Shown: positions 14,601 to 22,534 of the stretch, one piece after another
How the letters are laid out: every line of letters begins with the position of its first letter
Position numbering within the stretch: position 1 is the first letter of the stretch
Source of the DNA: Cryomorphaceae bacterium
Lineage (GTDB): Bacteria; Bacteroidota; Bacteroidia; Flavobacteriales; Schleiferiaceae
DNA length: 32,028 nucleotides
Direction: 5' to 3'
Assembly: GCA_020832345.1 (NCBI GenBank)
Contig: JAFIEY010000048.1
Span: 1-32,028 of the forward strand
Program-made: the position numbers and the translations under genes
Notes under the pieces: generated by a model
What the model was told of the DNA's origin: nothing
Seen by the model: the letters and a program-made list of their open reading frames with translations, nothing else
The model's database searches: none

Positions 14601-17436
14601 ACGACAGGGTATTTCCGTTTCCATTTATGGTGATGGTATTGGTCGCGGAAGCGCCTTGAATTTCTTCAAAGACAATCTGCTCATTGTACGGACCTGATCC
14701 CGGGACAACGTTGAGTATTACCGGTCCACAAACTCCATAATCATTAAGCGCATCTACAAAGTCTTCAAAACTAGTAAAGTTGGTCGAAGTAGGCATTGCA
14801 AGTTGATTGAGGGTAAAAGTTCCATCAAGCCCTGCGCGATATCCCATGATGGCGTCGCTATTGTTGGACAAGTCGAGATCCGGCCCGGGGTAAACACTGT
14901 CAATTTCCACTTCAATATCAAATGTTCCTGCAGCCGTTAGGGCAAATGAACCCAGCGTAATGGGAATGATATTGCCCGCATAAAACGAATCCGTAATAAT
15001 AACCGGAGTTTGCGGCACATTATTAATCATCCAATTAACTCTGATGGTTTCCGCTGTATCCGAAGCAAAATTTGCAACATTTACCGTAACATCAACTGTT
15101 CCCGGACAATCGCCGACCGGACTTACAAAACCAACGACGGCCATATCCACACCTTGAGGTGGTTCAAACTGGTACGCACCGGGATCCGGAGCCGGTAGTC
15201 TGGGAGCGCCCGAGAAGTCGTCGTTTACATAGGTTAAAACATTGTCGCCAATAAATTTCAAAGAGGCGTTTTGTGGCCGTAGTGAGTCATTGGCAAGGTT
15301 GACGAAAAACGGATCTGCAACCACCGCATTTTGGTCATAAGCACCACCGCTTACCGATTGCCAGTTTGCTAATGAACTATGGTTTCCACCCGAATATCCA
15401 ATATGGACGTTTGAGGCTGTTAAATCTGGATAATAATAAGCATTACCTTCAATATTAATATTTGCAGATGCATTGTTGAGGTAAACCATGTGCTGTTGAC
15501 CGCTACCACCTCGATTTAAATACAACAAGTTGTTTTTAAACTCCAAATTGTTTCCCGTTGATGTATGGTAATAAATCTGGGACAAAGCGGTTGAATTAGA
15601 AGGAAAATCTAAGGCAAATGTATTGTGATAAACATACCAATCACTAGAATTGAAGTTGTATATCCCGTAAAAAGCGCCCTCATTCTTCATGTTATAAATG
15701 AGGTTATTGGAAAACACATTTGGCGCTCCGGATGAACCACTTGCACTACTAAAATATACGATGTAATTTGTACTGGTATTTGTTGTTCCACCAGTTCCTG
15801 TATGAAAGTCGCGGATGGTATTTTTCTCAATCCGAGTATTGGTCATTCCGGTGAGGAATTGCATGGCGCGATGGAATGTATGATCTGAACGAGTTTCTCT
15901 GTGGATGTCATTTCCTGCAATCACCATGCTGTCTTGCGCACGGGCATAGATACCGTAATACCTCCACTCACCTATTTCATTATTGATAAAGGTATTTCCA
16001 ACTTCCATGCTGGCAGCAGATGCACCACCTACCGCGATGCCATAGTAACCACCGATGATTTTGTTGTTTTCAAAGTGGTTATAACTTCCGGAAGCGCCCA
16101 AAAGTGTTGGGGATGTTGGACTACTTGAAAGGACTATATTGGAAAAGAAGGTTGAAGTTGAGGTTGTACTCGATAGAAATTCACAATTGGTAAAAGTGTT
16201 GTGATCTGCATTTCCCGTAAGATGTACCGTCCAACCATAAGAAACACCAGTTGCCTCAATGATGAGGTTGTCAACGGTAAAGTAGTCGGTGCCGTTATAC
16301 ACCATTGTAGCCCTATCATTAGCACCACCGGCATACCTTAAAATATTACCATTTCCATTTATGGTTACGGTGTTTACCGAAGATGAACCTACAATTTCAT
16401 CAAACTCAACGCGCTCAACATAAGGACCTGAGTTTGGCACCACATTGGCGATTACCGGCCCGCAAATACCATTTACATTTAGGAAGTTTGCAAAATCTGA
16501 AAACGATTGAAAATTACTTCCTCCGGTTGCTGCTCCACTGTTAATGGTATAAGTACCGCTTATGGCAGGGGAAATGGAAACCGATAATGTATCGTTGAAG
16601 TTTATGGTATCCGCAACGTTGTTGGGCATGGAAGTCCAAGCGACTATATTATAGGTAGTATTGGCCGCAAAAGTGTTGCTGCCCAATGTAACATTGGCGA
16701 AAAATGGATTAACACCACCAATGGTATCCAATAGCGTTGTAACGTTTACAGGGGTTTGTGCAACTCCGTTGAGCGTCCAATTTACGGTAACCGAGGTAAT
16801 TTGGTTAATTCCAAAGTTTTGAACCCGAACGATGATATCTTCTTGTCCGGGGCAAAAAGCAACCGGTGCAATTAGTGAAGAGACACCGGCATCGTTAGGT
16901 GCTGTTGGCGCACTAAAGATTTCAATCTCCCTAAAATTGGGGTTTGAAGTCTGACCGGTTCCCGTCATTTGAAAACTGGTAAACCGCATTCTATTCGTCG
17001 TTAAACGAGGAATCGTTATCGAATTGATACACTGCATCGGCAAATTCGAAAACGTGTGGTGATTTTGCCAACTTGAACCATCCCAATATTGGATGGTGGC
17101 TCCAGTTAGAAACCTGGCATTGTCTTGGGCGTGATGTATCACGATTTCGTCGAAAGACTCGGCATTGGGCCAGTTCCACTCGATCCAGTTTACACCGGGT
17201 GTAGGCGATGGTGGACTTGAAGTACTGATCCACATAAGCTGAGAACCGCAAACACCATAATTTTGATCGTTTAACACGGTACAAGGGCCTGTGTTACAAG
17301 TACTGGCCGTGACCGTGGCATTGGGAGCAATGTTTACCTGTGCTTTGGCAGAAAACACAAAGGCTATGAAAAGAATTGCGCTGGAAAACATTTTCCCTAG
17401 CCCAATTCCTCTTTTTTGAAGTAATGCTTTTTTCAT
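11638..17436 (-). CDS. Giant T9SS-secreted adhesin-like protein with two beta-helix modules (paralogue A)
   Basis: This is a 1932-residue exported protein. Its order is: signal peptide 1-32 (FVFSAKA); F5/8 type C-like domain about 35-176 (WDGSSWQNHHTFSNLP, SNPNFREIEIFSAP); CARDB-like domain 181-290 (CPGQEDIIVRVQNFG); first right-handed beta-helix 295-757; second CARDB-like 763-870; second beta-helix 873-1333; Fn3-like 1336-1430; third CARDB-like 1435-1540; Ig-like 1546-1602; an unassigned beta-rich region 1605-1755; PKD-like 1766-1845; T9SS type A sorting domain 1849-1932 (LKVFPNPSEG, LLDLSGKSLW, GVYMLRI). Helix rungs repeat phrases such as ITINGNGN, HNTFKNC and GGYYGI. It should cross the outer membrane by T9SS and be attached or released. 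Beta-helix plus discoidin domains suggest glycan or surface binding. Its sorting domain is the most diverged of the four paralogues. Confidence 0.9.
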   Translation of the reverse strand: MKKALLQKRGIGLGKMFSSAILFIAFVFSAKAQVNIAPNATVTASTCNTGPCTVLNDQNYGVCGSQLMWISTSSPPSPTPGVNWIEWNWPNAESFDEIVIHHAQDNARFLTGATIQYWDGSSWQNHHTFSNLPMQCINSITIPRLTTNRMRFTSFQMTGTGQTSNPNFREIEIFSAPTAPNDAGVSSLIAPVAFCPGQEDIIVRVQNFGINQITSVTVNWTLNGVAQTPVNVTTLLDTIGGVNPFFANVTLGSNTFAANTTYNIVAWTSMPNNVADTINFNDTLSVSISPAISGTYTINSGAATGGSNFQSFSDFANFLNVNGICGPVIANVVPNSGPYVERVEFDEIVGSSSVNTVTINGNGNILRYAGGANDRATMVYNGTDYFTVDNLIIEATGVSYGWTVHLTGNADHNTFTNCEFLSSTTSTSTFFSNIVLSSSPTSPTLLGASGSYNHFENNKIIGGYYGIAVGGASAASMEVGNTFINNEIGEWRYYGIYARAQDSMVIAGNDIHRETRSDHTFHRAMQFLTGMTNTRIEKNTIRDFHTGTGGTTNTSTNYIVYFSSASGSSGAPNVFSNNLIYNMKNEGAFYGIYNFNSSDWYVYHNTFALDFPSNSTALSQIYYHTSTGNNLEFKNNLLYLNRGGSGQQHMVYLNNASANINIEGNAYYYPDLTASNVHIGYSGGNHSSLANWQSVSGGAYDQNAVVADPFFVNLANDSLRPQNASLKFIGDNVLTYVNDDFSGAPRLPAPDPGAYQFEPPQGVDMAVVGFVSPVGDCPGTVDVTVNVANFASDTAETIRVNWMINNVPQTPVIITDSFYAGNIIPITLGSFALTAAGTFDIEVEIDSVYPGPDLDLSNNSDAIMGYRAGLDGTFTLNQLAMPTSTNFTSFEDFVDALNDYGVCGPVILNVVPGSGPYNEQIVFEEIQGASATNTITINGNGNTLSYSASGTADRTTVTFNGADYVTIDSLNIQANGTSFGWVMWITNSSNHNTFKNCVFETDDNSPSINYCNVVMSGSPTSGTLGGDIGNYNTFENNHHIGGYYGITMSGVSTAQRNVGNKVINSTFEDFYFYGMYLRSQDSLVIDGNDISRGGRTTLSTFYGIFLTQGNAGCQVINNRIHDNNTQNTTNTNAAYPIFLSSAQATAASPSILANNLLYNINNGGVIYALYFIGAANNFWKVYHNTVVVDQPNASSSSATRLIYFSGAQNNFEVKNNIFYLNRASAPGYYIHMLNAGATIDYDNNVFHTPDPSAMTFGHLGSDITDFADWQSNGFDLNGMEANPTFVGGTGNDAYRPTVGAIKNAGANVLSDVPTDIEGVARTTTPDPGVFQFDPLPCSGVYGVTVDTLYPGGTALSWTSVAPVNEWEIEWDICGFTPGSAMGNLVTVANNNGYLLDSLPMGHCVCVFIREVCPAGGFSDWSQAIEICVPIEDDAELMSVVNPEDMSCGDSLLNVVVAIRNNGFNAITSLPITVNITGDITETLNFTYTGNLQETEIDTVTVGSVNLYGGGYINIEAFTDLPNDQNLTNDSIYMDSLAIIPFQPVVDNPEFCPGDDSITLNAMPIPAGGYEWFDVATGGTPIATGPSITVPTTSGTLYIGYEDNEDSLQSLQQGGSGCGAGNMFDLTVNSTLGVTGFTVRPFTTATNAPISIYVVTGGYVGTTQADWTLVESGVIPVATANQPVRFDLTNPLILNANTTYGIYVQYNASYTVGANTYSNADMTMVAGLGLCSPFDYCCNPRTFNGAIHYGTEACSDIRTPVTPTAVDSVVANFDFTEISHTVIFQNTSLNADSVTWILDTLTLSGDSVGYQFPRTDSFEVCMIAYNLCGSDTICQWVWAENVSVIEHNLAGSLKVFPNPSEGLFNLQFYQPVTDDVAIELLDLSGKSLWTEVMQGFVGPYEKQFSGESIASGVYMLRIRNGDGVITRRVIISK
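13451..13566 (-). repeat. 116-base tract identical between paralogues A and D
   Basis: By direct comparison, every base from 13451 to 13566 equals 28952 to 29067, ending at a mismatch (A versus C) at 13567/29068. Another 49 identical bases lie at 13391-13439 and 28892-28940. Flanking coding sequence differs more, so the tract has been exchanged recently or is under unusual constraint. Confidence 0.85.
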
Positions 17437-17776
17437 CGTGATTTACTGAATTTTAAATTTAATTAATGATGGGTAAAGTTAATCAAACAAATCATTAACA
17501 CAATAAACTTTTTACAAAATATTTTTGTTTCTTATAAAAATAAATTTTTAGTTATCATTGTAAATAGTTTAATTTACCACAAACTATAGCAACAACCAAT
17601 TAATAAATAGTAATTTAAAAAATTATTGAAAAAATAATTAGGTGATTTTTATAAAAAATAAATAGAAGTATTATTCTTTATAAATAAAAATATAATTCTA
17701 TTGATTTTATAATAATTAAACACACAATCCAGTAACATATATGGATTTTAACGCATGTTTTATACGGTAAAACAAA

Positions 17777-17804
17777 AAATTTACCTCATAAATGAGGTGA
17801 ATTT
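17777..17804 (-). terminator. Second hairpin downstream of paralogue B
   Basis: ACCTCAT-AA-ATGAGGT (17783-17798) is a perfect 7-bp stem, extended by AAATT/AATTT with one mismatch. T-runs follow on both strands, so it may act in either direction. It could also be an element in the leader of gene A. Confidence 0.5.
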
Positions 17805-17860
17805 TTTAGTGCGTTCGTATTGCTTTAAGGCTACTTTAGAAAATATTGGATGAACAAAAA

Positions 17861-17892
17861 AAAGCACAAGACTAAGATTAGCCTTGTGCTTT
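17861..17892 (-). terminator. Rho-independent terminator of paralogue B
   Basis: AAAGCACAAG and CTTGTGCTTT pair around a partly paired inner segment (ACTAAGATTAGC). On the minus strand the stem is followed by a T-run (complement of A at 17856-17863). The same hairpin with one base change is found after paralogue D at 27041-27072. Confidence 0.88.
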
Positions 17893-17916
17893 ACATTGAA
17901 ATTATCTAAAAAATGA

Positions 17917-20900
17917 CTACTTCCCGATTACAACTCGTCTGGTGATTATCCCATCGCGGTTGTTGATGCGCAACATATACATACCGGACGACAAATCATT
18001 TCGGTCAAAATCCTTTTGGTAAACACCGGAAAAACCTTTATGGTGTTCCAAGAAAATGGTTTTACCACTTAAATCCAGAAGCTCTATGGTTATATCACTG
18101 TTTTTGAGCTGATCAAAACTGAGGGTAAACCGACCTTCATTGGGGTTGGGGAAAACTTCAAGACTCACTGCCAAACTGTGTTCATCAACAGATATATTTT
18201 CCGCCCAAACCCATTTGCATACTGAGTCGGAACCACAACCATTTTCACCAACTACGCAAACCTGAAAGCTGTCGGTTCTAGGAAACTGGAAACTTACAGA
18301 ATCGCCCATGGCGGTACCTAGCGTATCGAAATACCAGGTTACCGAATTGGCATTTTTACCCGTAAATACAAAGTCCACCGTATGACTCACTGTTGCCCAG
18401 TCAAAATCCACGTCCAGTGTGTCTTCAATTATTGGAATGGCCTCTACCCTAACATCTGAACAGGCCTCGGATCCATAAATGATTCGTCCGTTCCACATTC
18501 TCGGACGGAAGGTGCTTCCAAAGGGGTATGATTTACCTACACCCTCCAATATGTCCATGTCGTTATTGGAAACATAAACGCTGTATTCACTGCTGGTGGA
18601 TGTATAGCGAACACTCGCGTCGGTTCGGGTGAGATAAAAGGAATACGTCAATCCTCCGGTTAAGGTAAGCGGCGTGGTAAGGGTTAGCCTATGTAGGACA
18701 TCTATCGTTACACTTTGGTTGGTGAAGGTTTCTAAAAGTGTCCAATCCGCAGCTGTAGCTTCCGACCCTTGATAGGAGCCTACCTTATAATATATCTCAA
18801 ATCCTGCCGCTGCAGAAGTTGAGGAGGGAAGCATATCAAATCCATACACGTTTAAGGTGTTGTGAATGACAAAGTCCACCATATTACCGTTCTGACCGTT
18901 TCCGGCCAGGGTAGTTGTAAGCAGCGAGTCATTTAAGTCGTTGTACTCCACATAAACAGGCAGCGCACCTGTAGCTACGGTAATTGCATCACTTGTGGCA
19001 AAAGGCGTCCCTCCTACCGGAACATCAAACCAATTGTAATTTGCGCCGGGAATGGAAAGGGCATTAAAGGTCACCGAATCATCTCCGAAACAAATAAAGG
19101 CATCGTCCAGAACCGGTTCATAAGGCATTATCATAAGACTGTCGAGCTGAATACTGTCATTGGACGTCAACTGATCGTTGGGAAGCTGGGTGTAGGCATT
19201 TACGTTTACATAACCTCCAAAATAGCTGTTTAAGGTTCCCACCGTAACCGTATCCACTTCATTTTCCAACAAATTTCCGGTATAGGTAAACGTGATTGTT
19301 TGGTTGAAATCTCCGGTAACTTCTACGGTTATGGGCATCGAGGTTATGGCGTTAAATCCGTTGTTACGAATGGCCACAACAACATTCATGGCACTGTCAC
19401 CGCATACCATTTGATCGGGAGAAATCACGCTGAGCATTTCCGCATCGTCTTCGATGGGCACACAAAGTTCAATCGGTCCGGTCCAATTACCATACCCACC
19501 AGAGATACATTTTTCGCGTATATAAACGCAAACACACATCCCCATCGGTAAATTCGACAACACATAATTATTGTTGGTGGTTACAACGGAATCCAAATTA
19601 CCCATTGCCGAACCGGGAACAAAGCCACATGTATCCCATTCAACCTGCCATTCGTTAATTCCAGCGACACTTGTCCATGATATTTCCGCACCACCGGGAA
19701 ACAGGGTATCAACTATAAAGTCGTATGCCCCTGAGCAAGGAAGGGGATCGAATTGATAGGCACCCGGATCCGGAGAGGTTGTACGCGCTACACCTTCTAT
19801 ATCCGTAGGTACGTCTGAAAGCACATTTGCGCCAATGGCTTTTACAGCACCTACGGTAGGACGGTAATAGTCAAGGCCCATTCCGCCCAGGAAAGTAGGA
19901 TTGGTTTCTATACCATTGATGTCATAGCCAGCAGACTGCCAATCTGAAAAGGTGGTTATTGCACCATTACTAAATCCAAAGTCCATGTTAGCGGAATGCG
20001 GCGAATAATACACATTATTGTCAATGCTTGTAACCGGCATTGCACTGGAGAGGTACATAAAAGTTGGCGAAGCAGATGGTCGATCAATATAAAAAATATT
20101 GTTCATAATATCCATATCCCATTGCGCACCGGTAACCCAAATACCCCTAGTGGCGGAAGTCGTGGTTGATGAAGGCTGGTCGATTACAATGGTATTGTGA
20201 TAAATGCCCCAGTGGGTGTTGGCTGCTCCCACCAAATACATTCCGTAAATGGTACCACTATTATTTATGTTATAAATGAGGTTATTGGCCAAAACATTTA
20301 TGTTATTTGCAGAACCTGTGGCTCCCGACATGTAAATCGGATAAGCCAAACTGGTACTCGTGGTGTTTTGGTTTGAGTTGTCGTGAATTCGGTTGTCCAT
20401 AACGGTTGATCCACCAATACCTGTCAGCATATAAATACCGTAGAAAGAGGAAAGTGTTGACCGACCGGATCGACTGATGTCATTTCCGCTAATGGTCATA
20501 TCGTCCTGTGACCTGAGGTACATACCGTATAAATAAAAGTCTTCAAAAACACTATTGGTCACGGTATTTCCTACGCATCGTGAAGCCGCACTCGCCCCGT
20601 TCATCGCAAAACCATAATAACCTCCAATGTGGGTGTTGTTGTCAAATGTATTATAATTTCCAGCATTTCCCGCAGTAGTAGCACTCGTCGGACTATTACT
20701 CATCACCACGTTGGAAAAATTTAAGGATGTAGAATTTGCATCAGTTTCAAATTGACAATTGGTAAAGGTATTATGGTCTGCGCCATTTAAAAGGTGTACT
20801 ACCCAGCCAAAAGTCCCCGCTGCATTAATGTATAGGCTGTCGATGGTCATGTAGTCGGTTCCGTTTAGCGTTAGCGTAGATCTTTCACTTGTAGAGGTCG

Positions 20901-22002
20901 AAGAGAAGGTCAAGGTATTCCCGTTTCCATTGATGGTAATGGTGTTGGTAGCCGACGCGCCCTGAATATCATTAAACTGAATCTGTTCCATATACGGCCC
21001 GGTACCGGGTGCAACATTGGCGACAACCGGCCCGCAAATTCCGTTGTTATTTAAAAAATTTGCGAAATCGGTAAAATTATTAAAGTTGGTACCACTGGTT
21101 GCCGCAAAAGCATTGATGGTAAACGTACCACTTATGGCCGGAGCAATGGTAATGGTCAGGGTATCGTTAAAGTTTATGGTATCGGGTTGACCATTGGGCA
21201 AGGAAGTCCAGGCCTCAATGGTATAACTTGTATTGGCGGCAAACGCCCAAGGACCGAGATTAACATTGGTGAAAATAGGGTTTAATCCACCGATGGTATC
21301 GAGAAGGGTTGTTATCCACATGCCGGTTTGGGGTACGCTATTAACGCTCCAGTCGAGGTAAACCGAATCAATTTGATTGATGCCAAAATTCTGCACGCGC
21401 ACAATAATATCCTCGGTTCCGGGACAAAAGGCAGTTGGGGCAACCAGTGCAGCCACACCAGCATCGTTGTTAGAAGTGGGCGCACTCCAAATTTCAATCT
21501 CGCGGAAATTGGGGTTTGACTGCTGATTTAAACCCGTCATCTGCAAAGCAGTAATGCGCAACTTATCTGAAGTGATTCTTGGAAATGTAATGGTGTTTTT
21601 ACACTGCTGCGGCATATTTGAGAATGTGTGATGATTCACCCAAGAAGTGCCATCCCAATATTGCAATAATCCCCCAGTAAGTGAGCGGGAATTGTTATTC
21701 GCATGGTAAAAGACAATTTCATCAAAGGATTCCACATTGGGCCACTCCCAAAGCATCCAATCTACACCGGGTGTTGCTGACGGTGGTGTGGTAGTCCAGA
21801 CAAAAGCCGTTTGAGTTCCACAAGTACCCGTATCCTGATTGTTGATATTGGTCCAATTCCACGGATCACTATTCGAAACCGTAGCACTTGGCGCAATATT
21901 GGTTTGCCCGAAACCACTAATCGCATAAAATAAACAAAAAATCAGCAAAAGAGGCTTTACCAATTTTGTGCTTTCAACATTTGCGTGTAATTGTTTTTTC
22001 AT
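17917..22002 (-). CDS. T9SS-secreted adhesin-like protein with one beta-helix module (paralogue B)
   Basis: This is a 1361-residue exported protein. Its order is: signal peptide 1-32 (LFYAISGFG); F5/8 type C-like 35-175; CARDB-like 179-288; right-handed beta-helix 291-752; Fn3-like 755-848; CARDB-like 853-955; Ig-like 962-1022; beta-rich region of unassigned fold 1023-1185; PKD-like 1196-1267; T9SS sorting domain 1278-1361 (LEVFPNPNEGRFTLSF, LLDLSGKTIF, GMYMLRINNRDG). It equals paralogue A with the second CARDB plus one beta-helix removed. The unassigned region (YYKVGSYQGS, then LTYSFYLTRTD) is strongly diverged from the other copies, and VEAIP replaces the RTPV seen in A, C and D. Its last 110 coding bases and its terminator are nearly identical to those of paralogue D. 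Paralogue C upstream ends 532 bases before this start. Confidence 0.9.
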   Translation of the reverse strand: MKKQLHANVESTKLVKPLLLIFCLFYAISGFGQTNIAPSATVSNSDPWNWTNINNQDTGTCGTQTAFVWTTTPPSATPGVDWMLWEWPNVESFDEIVFYHANNNSRSLTGGLLQYWDGTSWVNHHTFSNMPQQCKNTITFPRITSDKLRITALQMTGLNQQSNPNFREIEIWSAPTSNNDAGVAALVAPTAFCPGTEDIIVRVQNFGINQIDSVYLDWSVNSVPQTGMWITTLLDTIGGLNPIFTNVNLGPWAFAANTSYTIEAWTSLPNGQPDTINFNDTLTITIAPAISGTFTINAFAATSGTNFNNFTDFANFLNNNGICGPVVANVAPGTGPYMEQIQFNDIQGASATNTITINGNGNTLTFSSTSTSERSTLTLNGTDYMTIDSLYINAAGTFGWVVHLLNGADHNTFTNCQFETDANSTSLNFSNVVMSNSPTSATTAGNAGNYNTFDNNTHIGGYYGFAMNGASAASRCVGNTVTNSVFEDFYLYGMYLRSQDDMTISGNDISRSGRSTLSSFYGIYMLTGIGGSTVMDNRIHDNSNQNTTSTSLAYPIYMSGATGSANNINVLANNLIYNINNSGTIYGMYLVGAANTHWGIYHNTIVIDQPSSTTTSATRGIWVTGAQWDMDIMNNIFYIDRPSASPTFMYLSSAMPVTSIDNNVYYSPHSANMDFGFSNGAITTFSDWQSAGYDINGIETNPTFLGGMGLDYYRPTVGAVKAIGANVLSDVPTDIEGVARTTSPDPGAYQFDPLPCSGAYDFIVDTLFPGGAEISWTSVAGINEWQVEWDTCGFVPGSAMGNLDSVVTTNNNYVLSNLPMGMCVCVYIREKCISGGYGNWTGPIELCVPIEDDAEMLSVISPDQMVCGDSAMNVVVAIRNNGFNAITSMPITVEVTGDFNQTITFTYTGNLLENEVDTVTVGTLNSYFGGYVNVNAYTQLPNDQLTSNDSIQLDSLMIMPYEPVLDDAFICFGDDSVTFNALSIPGANYNWFDVPVGGTPFATSDAITVATGALPVYVEYNDLNDSLLTTTLAGNGQNGNMVDFVIHNTLNVYGFDMLPSSTSAAAGFEIYYKVGSYQGSEATAADWTLLETFTNQSVTIDVLHRLTLTTPLTLTGGLTYSFYLTRTDASVRYTSTSSEYSVYVSNNDMDILEGVGKSYPFGSTFRPRMWNGRIIYGSEACSDVRVEAIPIIEDTLDVDFDWATVSHTVDFVFTGKNANSVTWYFDTLGTAMGDSVSFQFPRTDSFQVCVVGENGCGSDSVCKWVWAENISVDEHSLAVSLEVFPNPNEGRFTLSFDQLKNSDITIELLDLSGKTIFLEHHKGFSGVYQKDFDRNDLSSGMYMLRINNRDGIITRRVVIGK

Positions 22003-22070
22003 AACAGTTTAATTTTAGTTGATTATAAAATTAGGTGGGAAAAAAATTCACACCATAGATGAGTATTCTT

Positions 22071-22078
22071 CAAAATTA
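22071..22078 (-). promoter_or_regulatory. -7 box candidate for paralogue B
   Basis: Read on the minus strand this is TAATTTTG, an exact TAnnTTTG match, about 68 bases upstream of the ATG at 22002. A TTTG on the same strand at 22096-22093 is somewhat close for a -33 element. Confidence 0.45.
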
Positions 22079-22458
22079 CAGAATTTAAAACACAAATCCA
22101 TTAAAAACACAAAAAAAATATCATCAACTAAATGTAAGTTTTTATCTAGCAGCTAGGAATACAATTAAATTGAGTAATTTAATTAACAATATTAATTATT
22201 TATACAATCAACTAATTTACAGGTTTCCTTTTAAAACAAACCAAACCATTACAAAAACATTTTATAATTTTGTTGTACAAATAAATTTACACCCAGCAGT
22301 AAATACCTACTTTATTATATTGAAGACCTCGTGTTTTATGAAAAAAAATACCAACCTTCAAAAAAAACAATGCAATCAAAAAATAAAAATATTAACAATT
22401 TCTTAATGCTAATCCAACGATTTAACACCTAAAAATTGATTCCACCTAACCAGAAACA

Positions 22459-22496
22459 AAAAAGCGCAAACCCATATAGAGGTTTGCGCTTTTTTG
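22459..22496 (-). terminator. Rho-independent terminator of paralogue C
   Basis: AAAAAAGCGCAAACC (22459-22473) and GGTTTGCGCTTTTTT (22482-22496) form a perfect 15-bp stem including the A/T arms, with an 8-base loop. T-runs on both strands make it bidirectional in form. Its sequence is unlike the terminators of B and D. Confidence 0.9.
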
Positions 22497-22534
22497 TTTT
22501 TGACTTTTCTTGAAGTCACAATAAAATAACAGGA

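Larger units (their letters stand above)
17437..17916. other. AT-rich intergenic region between paralogues A and B
   Basis: No gene is present. It holds two hairpins (17777-17804 and 17861-17892) that follow gene B, and a long AT-rich stretch upstream of gene A. A TAACTTTA (minus strand, 17481-17474) may be the -7 box of gene A but lacks a well-spaced -33 element. Confidence 0.65.
22003..22534. other. AT-rich intergenic region between paralogues B and C
   Basis: No gene is supported; a 78-residue plus-strand ORF here is low-complexity and AT-driven. It contains the terminator of gene C (22459-22496) and a -7 box candidate for gene B (22071-22078). Confidence 0.65.

Noticed and set aside
22170-22406. 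78-residue plus-strand ORF between paralogues B and C
   Set aside because: Its composition simply reflects the AT-rich spacer (Asn, Ile, Lys, Phe) and it shows no domain or promoter.
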